Assembly: GCA_964351855.1 (NCBI GenBank)
Contig: CAYGQD010000003.1
Span: forward strand, 21,962-85,961
Reading direction: 5' to 3'
Length of the DNA stretch: 64,000 bases
DNA from: JBCDHN01 sp964351855
GTDB taxonomy: Bacteria > Verrucomicrobiota > Verrucomicrobiia > Verrucomicrobiales > DEV007
A model generated the notes under the pieces. The model was given only the letters and a program-made list of their open reading frames with translations. It did no database searches and was not told the DNA's origin. Below are positions 18,085-27,571 of this stretch, in pieces. The position numbers and the translations under genes are program-made. The stretch's first letter is position 1. Every line of letters begins with the position of its first letter.

Positions 18085-19458
18085 TTAAGCTTCGATTTCC
18101 GAAAGGGTTCCCAAGCTATCCGCAAACGATTCCGCTTCCACGTCCAGTTTTTGGGCCAAGGTCACGAGGAGATTGCTCAGCAGCGCCTCGTCATTGACCG
18201 GTCGGGAACAGACGCCGTAGTGCGTCGTGCGAATCGTTCCGTCCTCAGCGACATCGTATCCATCGAAGTGTCCCACGTTGAAGTCGATGTGGTGGCCATG
18301 CTTCAAGCCGAGCTTGTGCCCGCCCGCTACGATTGTCGGCAGATTCGCGTTTCCGTGGCTGTGCCCGTAGGCCATCCCGCTGCCGTAGAGCGCGATCGTC
18401 GAATCCAGCAAGGGCCCATCCGCGTCTTCCACCGCCGCGAGCCGATCCAGGAAGTAGGCAAACTGCTCGAAGTTGAACGCATCGCTTTGCGTGAGTCGGG
18501 CCAGTTGCTCGGCATCGCCATTGTGGTGGGAAAGCGCGTGACGTGTTTGGTTGATCCCCAGCTCAGGTATCGGCAGGCCTTTCCCTTCATCGCCCGAGCT
18601 AAAGGTGATGACCCGAGTGACGTCTGTCTCGAACGCGAGAATCATGAGGTCATACATCGTCCGGAAATAGTCGCCCGGATCGCTCTGACTGACTTCCTTG
18701 GTGATGCGCTTCCGGTCGGCTTCGGAAATCTCGGGGCGGGAAATGTCCAGCCAGCGATCAGCCCGCTCCGTGCGAATCTCGACTTCGCGGACCGACGTCA
18801 AATACTGATCCAAGCGGGTGCGATCTTCGGTCCCCATCTTGCGATCGAGATCCCGTGCTTCGTCCAAAACCGCATCCAGGACGCTGCCACGGCGCTGCAA
18901 ACCAGCACGCTCTTCTTCGATGCCGCCGTCCGGCACCTCAAAGAGACGACGAAACACCTCGGCGGGCTTCGTCTCCGCCGGAAGCGTGATTCCATCGCGA
19001 TTGTAGGAGAGCGATCTTCCGGTGTTGCTCAGTTCCAGCGAGGAGAAGCGAGTATGCGGCGCGGTCTGTTCCGCGATGAGTTGATCCAGCGATACGCTGT
19101 TGCGCTTCCCCTGTCCCATTTCCGCCCCTGTCAGCCAGATGCTTTGACAGCCGTGATGATGGCCGATCCCGTGCGGATGGTGAAGACCGGAGATGGGCGT
19201 GATATTGGCGCGATGCCGCTCCAGCGGTTTCAGGCTCTTGCTGAACTGGTAATCGGGACCAGTTTCGAGAATCTGATATTCCAGGGTGTTGACCCCGTTC
19301 GGCAGATAGACGAATACGCCACGCTTGGCTTTTGGCGTGGCTCCACCGGCTGCGCGGAGAGGACGCATGCAGTCGAGCATGGGAAGTGCGATGGAAACGC
19401 CCAGCCCCCGGAGGAGGTGACGTCGGCTCAAGAGCCATTTCTGGGATTGGATATTCAT
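18085..19458 (-). CDS. DUF1552 domain secreted protein
   Basis: A 457-residue protein with a twin-arginine-like leader (SRRHLLRGLGVSIALPMLDC). Family markers are RGVFVYLPNGVNTLEY, ITPISGLHHPHGIGHHHGCQ, SLDQLIAEQTAPHTRFSSLE and ALYGSGMAYGHSHGNANLPT. DUF1552 proteins resemble DUF1501 proteins in architecture and are almost always encoded beside DUF1592/1588/1595 proteins in Planctomycetota, Verrucomicrobiota and Myxococcota. Their function is unknown. The gene follows the DUF1592 gene by 26 bp. Confidence 0.92.
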   Translation of the reverse strand: MNIQSQKWLLSRRHLLRGLGVSIALPMLDCMRPLRAAGGATPKAKRGVFVYLPNGVNTLEYQILETGPDYQFSKSLKPLERHRANITPISGLHHPHGIGHHHGCQSIWLTGAEMGQGKRNSVSLDQLIAEQTAPHTRFSSLELSNTGRSLSYNRDGITLPAETKPAEVFRRLFEVPDGGIEEERAGLQRRGSVLDAVLDEARDLDRKMGTEDRTRLDQYLTSVREVEIRTERADRWLDISRPEISEADRKRITKEVSQSDPGDYFRTMYDLMILAFETDVTRVITFSSGDEGKGLPIPELGINQTRHALSHHNGDAEQLARLTQSDAFNFEQFAYFLDRLAAVEDADGPLLDSTIALYGSGMAYGHSHGNANLPTIVAGGHKLGLKHGHHIDFNVGHFDGYDVAEDGTIRTTHYGVCSRPVNDEALLSNLLVTLAQKLDVEAESFADSLGTLSEIEA

Positions 19459-19484
19459 CGTGGGATTTCTGGGTAGGTTAAAGG

Positions 19485-21926
19485 TTAGCGTTTTTGGAAG
19501 AGGTCAGACCGCACCAGTGCTTCGAGCAAGGTCTGGAGGCCGTAGCCGTCCGCTTTCGATTGGGCTGCGATTTCGGCGATCTGATCGCGATCATCGACCG
19601 TCATTGCTCGCCGCAGTGCATACGTCGCCAGCTTGTCGGTCAGGGCAAAGGCAAAGGAGTCGATGTCCGCCGCGAGTAGTTGTTTGAACTCAGCCGGGTT
19701 CTGGTAGGTCCGCCCATCTGGGAAAACGCCGCTCGCATCCACCTTGGGATTCGCACCCAATCCACTCTGGACGATTTCTTCGGTCCGCCAACGCCCGATC
19801 GCGTCGTAGTTGTCGAAGGCGAGCCCGAGTGGGTCGATCTTTGCATGGCAACTTGCGCAATTTGGATCGGCCTTGTGCGCCTCCAGCTTCATCCGAATCG
19901 TCGCCTTGGGCTCGTTGACCGGGTTCGGCTGAATCGCATCGACATTTGGCGGAGGGGGAGGCGGCGTCTTCCCAAAGATCGCTTCGGAAACCCAGACTCC
20001 CCGGTGAACCGGACGATGCCGCGTCCCGTCCGAAGTCAGCGAGAGCACCGCCCCATGGGTCAAAATGCCTCCACGATTGTCCTCCGATCGCAGCGAAACC
20101 CGCTGAAAGCCCGGCTCCGGCGGAATCGGCAGTCCGTAGTGCCCCGCCAGCCGTGGGTTCAGCATCGTCCAGTCGGAATCAAGGAACTGCCCGATCGAAA
20201 GGTTCTGGCGAAAGACCTCGGCAAAATATTCGGTCGTCTCAGAGATCATGCTCGTCTCTAACCATCCATCGTAATCCGGGTAGAGCTTCTCATCCGGTGG
20301 AAACATCCCCACCTTCTTCAGTTGGAGCCATTGCTTCGGGAACGAATCGAGAAACCGCTCGATCTTCCCGTCCGCCATCATCCTGGCCAGATGAGATCGC
20401 AGCACCTCGGGATCGCCTAACGTCCCGGCCTGCGACGCACTCCGTAATTCATCATCCGGTTGCGAACTCCAGAGGAAATAGGAGAGCCGAGAGGCCAGCT
20501 CCCAACTGTCCAGCTGAGCGCGATTCTCCCCAGGCGTTCCTTCGGCCAGATAGGTGAAGTTCTTCGAAGCGAGAATGCCGAGCAGCCCCGCCTTATAGGC
20601 CGTTCGGAAATTTGCTCCGGCCGTCAGTTGGCTTTCCACCACCGTCTGGTAACGCGCAACCTCCTGCTCGGTCACGGGGCGCCGCCAGGCCCGTTCCGCG
20701 AATCGTTCCAGATAAGCTGACAACGCCGCCCCCGTCACCGTGTTCTCCGGAAAGAGCCCTTCCCGCTTCACCAGATCCTCAGACTTCGTGATCGGCCCCT
20801 CCCACTCGATCCAATCCACGATCAAAAACGGATAGAGCGGGTTCCCCTCGTCATCCGTCATCTTTCGCTGCCACGGAGCGCGAGCCTTCGGGTCATCCAG
20901 ACTGGTAAAGACAAAGCCGGATTGACGCCCCGAGCGTCCCGAGTTCGAAGGCCCCGGCACCGCATTGTTGATGGAAATATCCACATTGCCCTCCGGGATG
21001 AACGTCTCGAACTCCAGCACCACCGGTTCGTCTTCCGGAGCCAACACATCCGCCTCAAAGATCATCCGATCCAGCTTCTTCGAGTAAAGCGTCAGATGCG
21101 GCGGCCGACTTCCCTCCGGTGCTAGCCCGCTCACTTGAAGCCGAGCACGATACAGCCCCGCCGCCTGCCGGTGACCTCCATCTGGCCGAAAATAGGTCAA
21201 CTGATGCCCCGGCCAAACCAGCAGCCGAACCTGATCCGCTGCCACTCCCAGCTCCTCCAACGCCTCGCGCTTGTTCCGATTGTGCCAATCCATTTCCAGC
21301 GCATCCCGCCGCGTCTTCAACTGCCGGGGTTCGCTGTCCGGAAACGCCTGATCCAAAATTTCGTCCGCCGCCCTCAGGTACTTTTCGACGTGAGACGGGG
21401 AAAGGGACAGCTCTGAACCAATCCGCTCAAACCCATGCCAATCCGGGTCTTCCGTAAACGCCCCCGGTGCCTTGGGATCATAGTGAACCCCCAGCAGATC
21501 ATAGATCGTGTAAGCATATTCCTCCCGGCTCAGCCGATAATGAGCCACCGGGGCCCGCCGCGCCATTCGCGCCGCCTTCCCGTCCTTGATGCTGGTCGCG
21601 AGCCATTCCACGATCTGGTCCGCATGATCCGGATCCGGCTGCTCCTCATCCTCCGGCGGCATCTCTCCCGCCCCAATCCGCGTGATGATCTCAAACCAAA
21701 GCTCCGTATCATGCCCATCCTGAAAATCATGAGACAGCGTATCGATCCGGAAATCCCCTTTCTGCTTCTCTTCCCCGTGACAGCGAATGCAATATTCCGA
21801 GAGAAACGGCTGAATCGTCGTCTCGAACGAAGCCGTCTCTCCTTTCAAGTTCGGGGCAAGGATCAGCGCGAGGCTACCGATGAGGCAGAGGGACCAGGAA
21901 AAGGGGTTTGGGGAAGTCACAGACAT
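19485..21926 (-). CDS. DUF1592 (DUF1587/1595/1592/1588/1585) cytochrome-like secreted protein
   Basis: About 813 residues from the ATG at 21926, which starts a signal-like segment (SWSLCLIGSLALIL). YCIRCHGEEKQKGDFRIDTL gives a CxxCH heme site at residues 46-50, as in planctomycete cytochrome C domains. The order DUF1587 (LSREEYAYTIYDLLG), DUF1595 (WRRPVTEQEVARY), DUF1592 (ASRLSYFLWSSQPDDELR) and DUF1588 (RGGILTHGAVLSLTSDGTRH, then ADPNCASCHAKIDPLGLAFD) is clear. The end, with ADIDSFAFALTDKLATYALR, is DUF1585. A secreted redox role in polymer breakdown has been suggested for this family, without proof. It is the first gene of a three-gene operon; the start could also be the ATG at 21968. Confidence 0.93.
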   Translation of the reverse strand: MSVTSPNPFSWSLCLIGSLALILAPNLKGETASFETTIQPFLSEYCIRCHGEEKQKGDFRIDTLSHDFQDGHDTELWFEIITRIGAGEMPPEDEEQPDPDHADQIVEWLATSIKDGKAARMARRAPVAHYRLSREEYAYTIYDLLGVHYDPKAPGAFTEDPDWHGFERIGSELSLSPSHVEKYLRAADEILDQAFPDSEPRQLKTRRDALEMDWHNRNKREALEELGVAADQVRLLVWPGHQLTYFRPDGGHRQAAGLYRARLQVSGLAPEGSRPPHLTLYSKKLDRMIFEADVLAPEDEPVVLEFETFIPEGNVDISINNAVPGPSNSGRSGRQSGFVFTSLDDPKARAPWQRKMTDDEGNPLYPFLIVDWIEWEGPITKSEDLVKREGLFPENTVTGAALSAYLERFAERAWRRPVTEQEVARYQTVVESQLTAGANFRTAYKAGLLGILASKNFTYLAEGTPGENRAQLDSWELASRLSYFLWSSQPDDELRSASQAGTLGDPEVLRSHLARMMADGKIERFLDSFPKQWLQLKKVGMFPPDEKLYPDYDGWLETSMISETTEYFAEVFRQNLSIGQFLDSDWTMLNPRLAGHYGLPIPPEPGFQRVSLRSEDNRGGILTHGAVLSLTSDGTRHRPVHRGVWVSEAIFGKTPPPPPPNVDAIQPNPVNEPKATIRMKLEAHKADPNCASCHAKIDPLGLAFDNYDAIGRWRTEEIVQSGLGANPKVDASGVFPDGRTYQNPAEFKQLLAADIDSFAFALTDKLATYALRRAMTVDDRDQIAEIAAQSKADGYGLQTLLEALVRSDLFQKR

Positions 21927-22078
21927 GGCGAAAACAATTACGCCGAAGAAAAAACGCCAACCCAGCATTTCGCAAGTCACGAGATCTCGTGGTACTCCTT
22001 TCGGAAGGGATTGGCCATTCTCCGGAGGTGACGACAACCAAAACGCAGGGATCATGAAATCGGCTACTCAGACGCCCC

Positions 22079-22290
22079 TAGTGTATCCCGTCCAACGGAC
22101 TGCACCTTCCGGTACTTTTAGAAGTTCTGATATTTTTGCCGCTGCGCGGTCAGGTTCGAATGGATACCGCTTTTCCCACCATTTCTGCGTTGCTCGTCAG
22201 TCACGAAGCTCGCTTCGCTCTTTCCTCGCGCCTTGAACTGGTGGAAAATTCGGCATCCGTAAGGCACAGTCTGCTGGACGGGATACACTA
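22079..22290. repeat. 212-bp palindromic element, copy 1 (MITE-like)
   Basis: The ends TAGTGTATCCCGTCCAACGG and, inverted, TAGTGTATCCCGTCCAGCAG form terminal inverted repeats of about 24 bp with TA at both outer edges, as for IS630/mariner-type insertion at TA. The interior is also largely self-complementary and contains no ORF. A second copy of the same length lies at 52288-52499 in the opposite orientation. The element sits between the divergent DUF1592 and PhoD-like genes. Confidence 0.85.
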
Positions 22291-22309
22291 GAAAACGGGA
22301 CCGGTGGAA

Positions 22310-22520
22310 TCCGTCGGCGTCGCGTAGCGACCGTTCATGATAGCCGTGGGTTCCTCAACCCACGGAAAACCGAGGATTCGAGCCATGCGTCGCGGAGCGA
22401 CTGCTCAAGCAGGGCAATACCCAGAATTCCAAACCGCAATCAGCCCCAGAGATACCGCTCGTCAAATTCCACGACGCAAAACCAAAGCGCCCGGACAAAT
22501 TTCTTCGAGCGTCTCTTGAC
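22310..22520. repeat. Hairpin-rich intergenic sequence, possible repeat
   Basis: It contains CCGTGGGTTCCTCAACCCACGG (a perfect 10-bp stem) flanked by related blocks, GTCGCGTAGCGACCGTTCAT and CGTCGCGGAGCGACTG. Blocks of this kind recur as dispersed repeats in many Verrucomicrobiota and Planctomycetota genomes (recalled, not checked). No convincing gene is seen. It ends about 50 bp before the PhoD-like gene start. Confidence 0.45.
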
Positions 22521-22569
22521 CACCGTTCGGACCGTTGCGGACTTCGGGATTTTGCTCCAGACTTTGCCG

Positions 22570-23601
22570 ATGAACTTCGCTCGAATCACCTCGTTTTGGT
22601 TGCTGGCGGTTGTCGGCTTGTTTGCCGAAACGCCTCTCACCCGAATCCACTTCGGCTCTTGCATCAAGCAGGAGCAACCGATGCCGATTTTTCGGACGAT
22701 TCTGGCGGAGGAGCCGGATTTGTTCCTGTTTCTCGGCGACAACGTTTATGCCGATACCGATGACATGGCGGTGATGCGGGCAACATATGCGCGGTTGAAT
22801 CAAGATCCGGGTTTCTCGCTGCTGCGGGCGAGTTGTCCAATGATGGCGATTTGGGATGACCACGACTTTGGGAAGAATGATGCAGGATCGGACTATCCCC
22901 ACAAAGCGAAGGCGCAGCGGGTTTTTCTGGATTTTTGGGGCGAAGCACCGGATTCGCCGCGTCGCCGGAGAGAGGGAATTTATGATTCGGTGAGGATGGG
23001 ACCTGAGGGAAAACGGGTTCAGGTGATCTTGCTGGATTGCCGATATTTTCGTGGGGAGCTAAAGACGGGGGAACGCCGGGTGGGCGGCCCGTATTATCCT
23101 GACGCGAATCCTGCGATTCCGATGCTGGGCGAAGCGCAATGGGCTTGGTTGGAATCGGAATTCCGCAAGCCTGCGGCACTACGAATCCTGGCGACGGGGA
23201 TCCAGTTCATCGCGGAGGCCGTAGGTCAGGAGACGTGGTCGAATTTACCGAGCGAGCGACAGCGGATGATCGATTTGATCACGAAAACAAAGGCGAATGG
23301 GGTGATCTTTGTAAGCGGTGATCGGCATTGGGCTGATTTATCCATCCAAACCGAGGGAGTTCCGTATTCGCTGATTGACCTGACGTCGAGCGCACTGAAT
23401 CAAGTGCACCCACGCGGAACACCGACCGAGAATCGGTATCGCACGATCCAGGCCCCACAAACAACCTATCACTTGCCGAACTATGGCGTGATCGAGGTGG
23501 ATTGGGATACCTCCACCGTTCATTTGGAGATTCGCGATGAAGCCGGCAAGACGCGGATCGCTCGGCAGGTTTTACTCGATGCGCTGCGAGTCAAAAGCTA
23601 G
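22570..23601 (+). CDS. Alkaline phosphatase D (PhoD)-like metallophosphatase
   Basis: 343 residues starting at the ATG at 22570, which begins a short export signal (MNFARITSFWLLAVVGLFAE). The metallophosphatase motifs of PhoD-like proteins are present: IHFGSCIKQEQP, DLFLFLGDNVYADT, PMMAIWDDHDFGKNDAG, VILLDCRYFRG and NGVIFVSGDRHWADLS. A secreted phosphodiesterase/monoesterase with binuclear metal is expected. The last bases of the gene merge with a repeat fragment at 23601-23655. No Pho-box could be identified upstream. Confidence 0.9.
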   Translation: MNFARITSFWLLAVVGLFAETPLTRIHFGSCIKQEQPMPIFRTILAEEPDLFLFLGDNVYADTDDMAVMRATYARLNQDPGFSLLRASCPMMAIWDDHDFGKNDAGSDYPHKAKAQRVFLDFWGEAPDSPRRRREGIYDSVRMGPEGKRVQVILLDCRYFRGELKTGERRVGGPYYPDANPAIPMLGEAQWAWLESEFRKPAALRILATGIQFIAEAVGQETWSNLPSERQRMIDLITKTKANGVIFVSGDRHWADLSIQTEGVPYSLIDLTSSALNQVHPRGTPTENRYRTIQAPQTTYHLPNYGVIEVDWDTSTVHLEIRDEAGKTRIARQVLLDALRVKS

Positions 23602-23655
23602 AGTGCGTTCATTTGAAAACTGATTGCTCGTCCGTTCCAGTTTTCGAACCACCCT
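23601..23655. repeat. Short copy of the GTGCGTTCG/CGAACGCAC repeat family
   Basis: The segment opens with GAGTGCGTTCATTTGAAAAC and ends with CCGTTCCAGTTTTCGAACCACCCT-like sequence. Its last 42 bp match the right end of the 208-bp element at 46479-46686 with about five differences, so it is an internally deleted relative. It fills the 55-bp gap between the convergent PhoD-like and sulfatase genes and can form a hairpin. Confidence 0.65.
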
Positions 23656-23656
23656 G

Positions 23657-25081
23657 TTAATTCTTCACCCAAGGACCCCGAGCGTTCGCTTCAATTTCCG
23701 CGTCTAACTCGACCATCCGCTTCTTCAGCGAGTCGACGACTTCGGGATGGGCTTTAGCGAGGTTGGTTTGTTCGCCGACGTCCGCGAGCAGGTCGAAGAG
23801 CAGAATCTCGGGCTCGGGTTGCTTGGGGTTGGCGGCTTGTTGGCCGCGTTGGCGCTGTGGGGTTTTGACCAGAAGCTTCCACTTGCCTTGACGAATGCCT
23901 TCCAAATCGCCTCGGGAGGTATAGTGGACAAACTCGGTTCGCGGTGACTTCGCGCCGTCATCGGTCAGCAAGTTGGCGGCGTTGAGTCCGTCGATTTTCC
24001 GGTCAGCGGGTAGTTTGCTTCCCGTAAGAGCAGCGATGGTCGGGAGAAGATCGATCGTGCCCATCAGCTCGTTGCAAACGGTGCCTGCGGGGATTCGCCC
24101 GGGTCCCCACATCACGCAGGGGACGCGTTGACCGCCTTCGAAGGTGGTTCCTTTGCCGTCGCGAAGCGGACCCGCTGAACCACCGTGATTCTTGAAGCTC
24201 AGCCAAGGTCCATTGTCGGTGGTGTAGATCACGATGGTTTTCTCCGAGAGCCCTAATTCGCGAATCGTGTCCATCACTCGGCCGACTTCGGCGTCGATGT
24301 GCTCGATGGTGCATTTGTAAGCGTTCTTCGGATCAGGATCATAGGCGTCTTCTGGCACGTAGAGCGGAATGTGCGGCATGGAGTGCGGTAGATAGACAAA
24401 GAAGGGCCGATCCTTGTTTTCCGTAATAAACGAAACGGCCCGATCCGTGCAGCGGCGAGTAATCGTGCGTTGATCGACCGGTAATTCCACGATTTCCTCG
24501 TTCTCGATCAAAGGGGTATTCCACTTCGTCAGGGTTGATTCCGGATCGGCCCAGAGAATGTCCATGCCGTCGGGGCCCCCTTTGGGTTTCCCTTTGTTGT
24601 CCGGATGATTCATGTCGTTGGAGTAGGGAATGCCGTAGTAAACATCGAACCCGTTCTGGCGCGGCAAGACCTCCGGGTGATGCCCGAGGTGCCACTTCCC
24701 GAAGCAGGCGGTGGCGTAGCCCTGCGCTTTGAGGTGATCGGCAATGGTGTGTTCTTCCGGATTGAGTCCCTTGGTCGAAGAGGGGAACAGAACGTGTTGA
24801 TGCATGCCGACACGCTTGGGATAGGAGCCGGTCAATAACGCCGCCCGCGATGGCGTGCAAACGGGCGAAGCGACCATGAAACTGGTGAACCGCCGCCCTT
24901 CCTCAGCCATGCGATCGATGTGAGGAGTCGCGATGGTTTCCGAACCGAAACAGCCCAGGTCTCCGTACCCTTGGTCGTCCGTAAAGATGATGACGAAGTT
25001 CGGTTGATCGTCATTTTGGGCGAGGGAGCTGGCAGCCAGCACGAATGCCAGGATGGTGATGAAAGGAACGTGTGGGGTCAT
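23657..25081 (-). CDS. Secreted sulfatase (arylsulfatase A type)
   Basis: 474 residues from the ATG at 25081, with a signal peptide (MTPHVPFITILAFVLAASSL). QPNFVIIFTDDQGYGDLGCF supplies the metal-binding DD pair (35-36), and VCTPSRAALLTG the formylglycine Cys75. CFGKWHLGH, IYTTDNGPWLSFKNHGGSAG and FEGGQRVPCVMWGPGR follow, all typical of arylsulfatase A-like S1 sulfatases. It is expected to remove sulfate esters from algal or animal glycans outside the cytoplasm. The sialidase-like gene lies upstream on the same strand, 69 bp away. Confidence 0.94.
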   Translation of the reverse strand: MTPHVPFITILAFVLAASSLAQNDDQPNFVIIFTDDQGYGDLGCFGSETIATPHIDRMAEEGRRFTSFMVASPVCTPSRAALLTGSYPKRVGMHQHVLFPSSTKGLNPEEHTIADHLKAQGYATACFGKWHLGHHPEVLPRQNGFDVYYGIPYSNDMNHPDNKGKPKGGPDGMDILWADPESTLTKWNTPLIENEEIVELPVDQRTITRRCTDRAVSFITENKDRPFFVYLPHSMPHIPLYVPEDAYDPDPKNAYKCTIEHIDAEVGRVMDTIRELGLSEKTIVIYTTDNGPWLSFKNHGGSAGPLRDGKGTTFEGGQRVPCVMWGPGRIPAGTVCNELMGTIDLLPTIAALTGSKLPADRKIDGLNAANLLTDDGAKSPRTEFVHYTSRGDLEGIRQGKWKLLVKTPQRQRGQQAANPKQPEPEILLFDLLADVGEQTNLAKAHPEVVDSLKKRMVELDAEIEANARGPWVKN

Positions 25082-25150
25082 GGTTTGACCGAAGCGCATT
25101 CTTCGCGGTGAACAAGAATTTTTTCGGCCTGAGCGGAATGTAGTCTCGCA

Positions 25151-26212
25151 CTAATCTTCGAGTTTCAGGTCCGCGAGATAGATGGCCGTGATCGTCTTAC
25201 CGTCGTCATTCTTTTCGTGGCTGGAATACCACGAGACCACCCCTCTCCCATCGTCCAACTCAACAAACCCAGGATAAGAGTTATCCCCACCACTCGGTAG
25301 TTCGGCAAAGGGATGGAGAGCATCGTCAATGAGCCAATAGAGCGTGGTTTTCGAGCCGTTGCTGGTGTTGCGGCGTCCACCGACGATCCAACGTTCGCCC
25401 CACTTCGCGAGAAGCGGCCCGCCGATATATTCCGGTAATTCCTGCCGTGTCCAAACTTGGAAGGGAGGCTGGGATTTGGCGAGTTGCGCTACGCTTGATC
25501 CAGCGCGACTCACGGCCAAAATCGAACCGTCTTCGAGAAACTGAAAGGCGGTTTCGTTGCCGCGAGTTTCCTGAAACAAGGAGACGAACCGAAAGTTGAG
25601 ACCGTCTTGGCTTTCCAGCATCGCAGATTCCACAATGTCGGTTCCGCCAGTGCCGCTTGCTTCCTCTGAGTAGCCTTTTTTCCGGCGAGCGCAGAGATAA
25701 GCCGAACCGTCGTGGGCAGCAGCCCGCCAAATATAGTGTCCGTAGGTCCCTTCGAGTTGTTGAGGACCTTCCCAGGATGACCCATTGGCCGTCCAAGCGG
25801 CAAATCCGAGATGTTGATTAAGGTCATAGGCTCCACGCGGGGGCGAAGATTCGCCGCAATACCAAGTGCCGGTGTAAATGAACAGCTTGCCATCAAAGGC
25901 GAGGAAATGCGGATCGCGGGTATCGCGCAGGGGCACGGAAAACTGGTGAACCTGCTTCCACGTTTGGCAATCTTCGCTCCGAAGCACAAGAATCGAAGCG
26001 GTGGGATGGACCATGTGGCCGTCGGGACAGCTCCGAAACGTGAGCCAGAACTTACCTTGCCAGCGGATCAGATCGGTAAAGGCGTTGTGTTCACCATTGT
26101 GAAAGACCCGACGGACATTTTCGACGCGGACGTTAGCGGGTTCTTCTCCAAACGCGGGATCCAAGCCGGGCATGAGAGCAACGAAAAAGGCGAGGAAGAG
26201 TCGTAGGCGCAT
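25151..26212 (-). CDS. Secreted sialidase-like beta-propeller protein
   Basis: 353 residues with a signal peptide (MRLRLFLAFFVALMPGLDPAFG). HNAFTDLIRWQGKFWLTFR, SEDCQTWKQV, RDPHFLAFDGKLFIYTG, SWEGPQQLEGTYGHYIWR and NSYPGFVELDDGRGVVSWYS give the repeating strand pattern of sialidase/neuraminidase-type propellers (BNR-like SxDxxxTW in SEDCQTW). Catalytic residues could not be assigned, so true glycosidase activity is uncertain. Its position upstream of a sulfatase suggests a shared glycan target. Confidence 0.7.
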   Translation of the reverse strand: MRLRLFLAFFVALMPGLDPAFGEEPANVRVENVRRVFHNGEHNAFTDLIRWQGKFWLTFRSCPDGHMVHPTASILVLRSEDCQTWKQVHQFSVPLRDTRDPHFLAFDGKLFIYTGTWYCGESSPPRGAYDLNQHLGFAAWTANGSSWEGPQQLEGTYGHYIWRAAAHDGSAYLCARRKKGYSEEASGTGGTDIVESAMLESQDGLNFRFVSLFQETRGNETAFQFLEDGSILAVSRAGSSVAQLAKSQPPFQVWTRQELPEYIGGPLLAKWGERWIVGGRRNTSNGSKTTLYWLIDDALHPFAELPSGGDNSYPGFVELDDGRGVVSWYSSHEKNDDGKTITAIYLADLKLED

Positions 26213-26280
26213 TCAACCAACGTTGCGCGGAATCGCCAGCTTGCTACCTGCAATTTGCCTCCTACCGTGGTCATCGCCCC

Positions 26281-27558
26281 ATGATCAAATACACCCGACT
26301 TCTCTTCGTCGCCCTTTTTCTTGCTCCGCCCCTGCAAAGTGAAGATGCCTTCCCGCTCCGTGAAGCCGTCGAGTGCCAGCCCCGGGGCGGGTTGCCGAAT
26401 GTTTTAGAGAAACTGGAATCGGGCCAGACCGTCAAAGTAGCTTATTTGGGCGGGAGCATCACGGCCGCAGCAGGATGGCGCGTTCAGTCGCGGGAGTGGC
26501 TTCAGACGCAGTATCCGGATTCGACGATCGAGGAGATTCATGCGGCGATTGGCGGAACCGGGTCCGATTTGGGAGTTTTCCGGCTGGGGCAGGATGTATT
26601 GCGCCATGAGCCGGATCTCCTCTTGGTCGAGTTTGCGGTAAACGATGGGGGCGCAGCCCCGGACCGAATCCAGAAGGGGATGGAAGGAATCGTCCGGCAA
26701 ACTTGGGCGGCGAATCCATTGATCGATATCTGCTACGTTTATACCTTAACCGAGAAAATGCTTCCCGACCTGAAAGCTGGGAAGATGCCCCGGGCGGCGA
26801 GCGCGATGGAAGAGCTGGCCGACCACTATGAAATCCCGTCGATCCACTTCGGAGTGGAAGTTGCTCGCCTGGAATCCGCAGGCGAGTTGGTCTTCAAAGC
26901 TCCGAAACCGGCTGCCCCTGCCACGGCCAAGCCAATAGTCTTTTCCTCAGACGGGGTCCATCCTCACGTGGAAACCGGACATCGACTTTATTCCGAAGCC
27001 ATCGCTCGCTCTTGGCCTACCATCGAGGCATCCAGCCAAAAATCCGGACCGCACGAATTGGGCGAAGCGTTGCAACCAGACAACTGGGAGCGCGCCAAGA
27101 TGGTGCCAATCCAACCCGATATGTTGAAGGGAGACTGGACGACATGGCCGGACGATCACGCTGTCGGAAAATGGTTCGCTCGCAGCATGCCGGTCGTCCA
27201 CCAGGCCCAAACTCCGGGGGCACAGCTTCATTTTCAGTTCGAAGGAACCAGTGTCGCCTTGTTTGACATCGTGGGACCGGACTGCGGAATACTGGAAGTT
27301 CAGGTGGATGACTTGGAGCCGCAAATCCACAATCGCTTCGATCCCCATTGCAAAAGCCACCGCATGTCGATCTTCTATCCTGGCAAGGACCTAGCACCGG
27401 GAATCCACCACGTGACGATCACATTGACCCCCACCCGGATCGATAAGCGATCCATCCTCTTTGACCAATACAAGAGCGCCTTTGACGCAGAGCCGGAAAA
27501 ATACGGCCCCCACACCTGGAGCCTGGGATCGATCATGCTGATCGGAGACCTCAAATGA
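26281..27558 (+). CDS. Secreted SGNH/GDSL hydrolase
   Basis: 425 residues with a signal peptide (MIKYTRLLFVALFLAPPLQS). Block I is VKVAYLGGSITAAAGW with nucleophile Ser59. IHAAIGGTGSDLGVFRL supplies the Gly of block II, LLLVEFAVNDGG the Asn of block III, and FSSDGVHPHVETGH the catalytic Asp-His of block V. The C-terminal 170 residues form a beta-rich accessory domain (HFQFEGTSVALFDIVGPDCG). An esterase or deacetylase on complex carbohydrate is most likely. It is divergent from the sialidase-like gene. Confidence 0.87.
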   Translation: MIKYTRLLFVALFLAPPLQSEDAFPLREAVECQPRGGLPNVLEKLESGQTVKVAYLGGSITAAAGWRVQSREWLQTQYPDSTIEEIHAAIGGTGSDLGVFRLGQDVLRHEPDLLLVEFAVNDGGAAPDRIQKGMEGIVRQTWAANPLIDICYVYTLTEKMLPDLKAGKMPRAASAMEELADHYEIPSIHFGVEVARLESAGELVFKAPKPAAPATAKPIVFSSDGVHPHVETGHRLYSEAIARSWPTIEASSQKSGPHELGEALQPDNWERAKMVPIQPDMLKGDWTTWPDDHAVGKWFARSMPVVHQAQTPGAQLHFQFEGTSVALFDIVGPDCGILEVQVDDLEPQIHNRFDPHCKSHRMSIFYPGKDLAPGIHHVTITLTPTRIDKRSILFDQYKSAFDAEPEKYGPHTWSLGSIMLIGDLK

Positions 27559-27571
27559 GATCGGCGGCGGC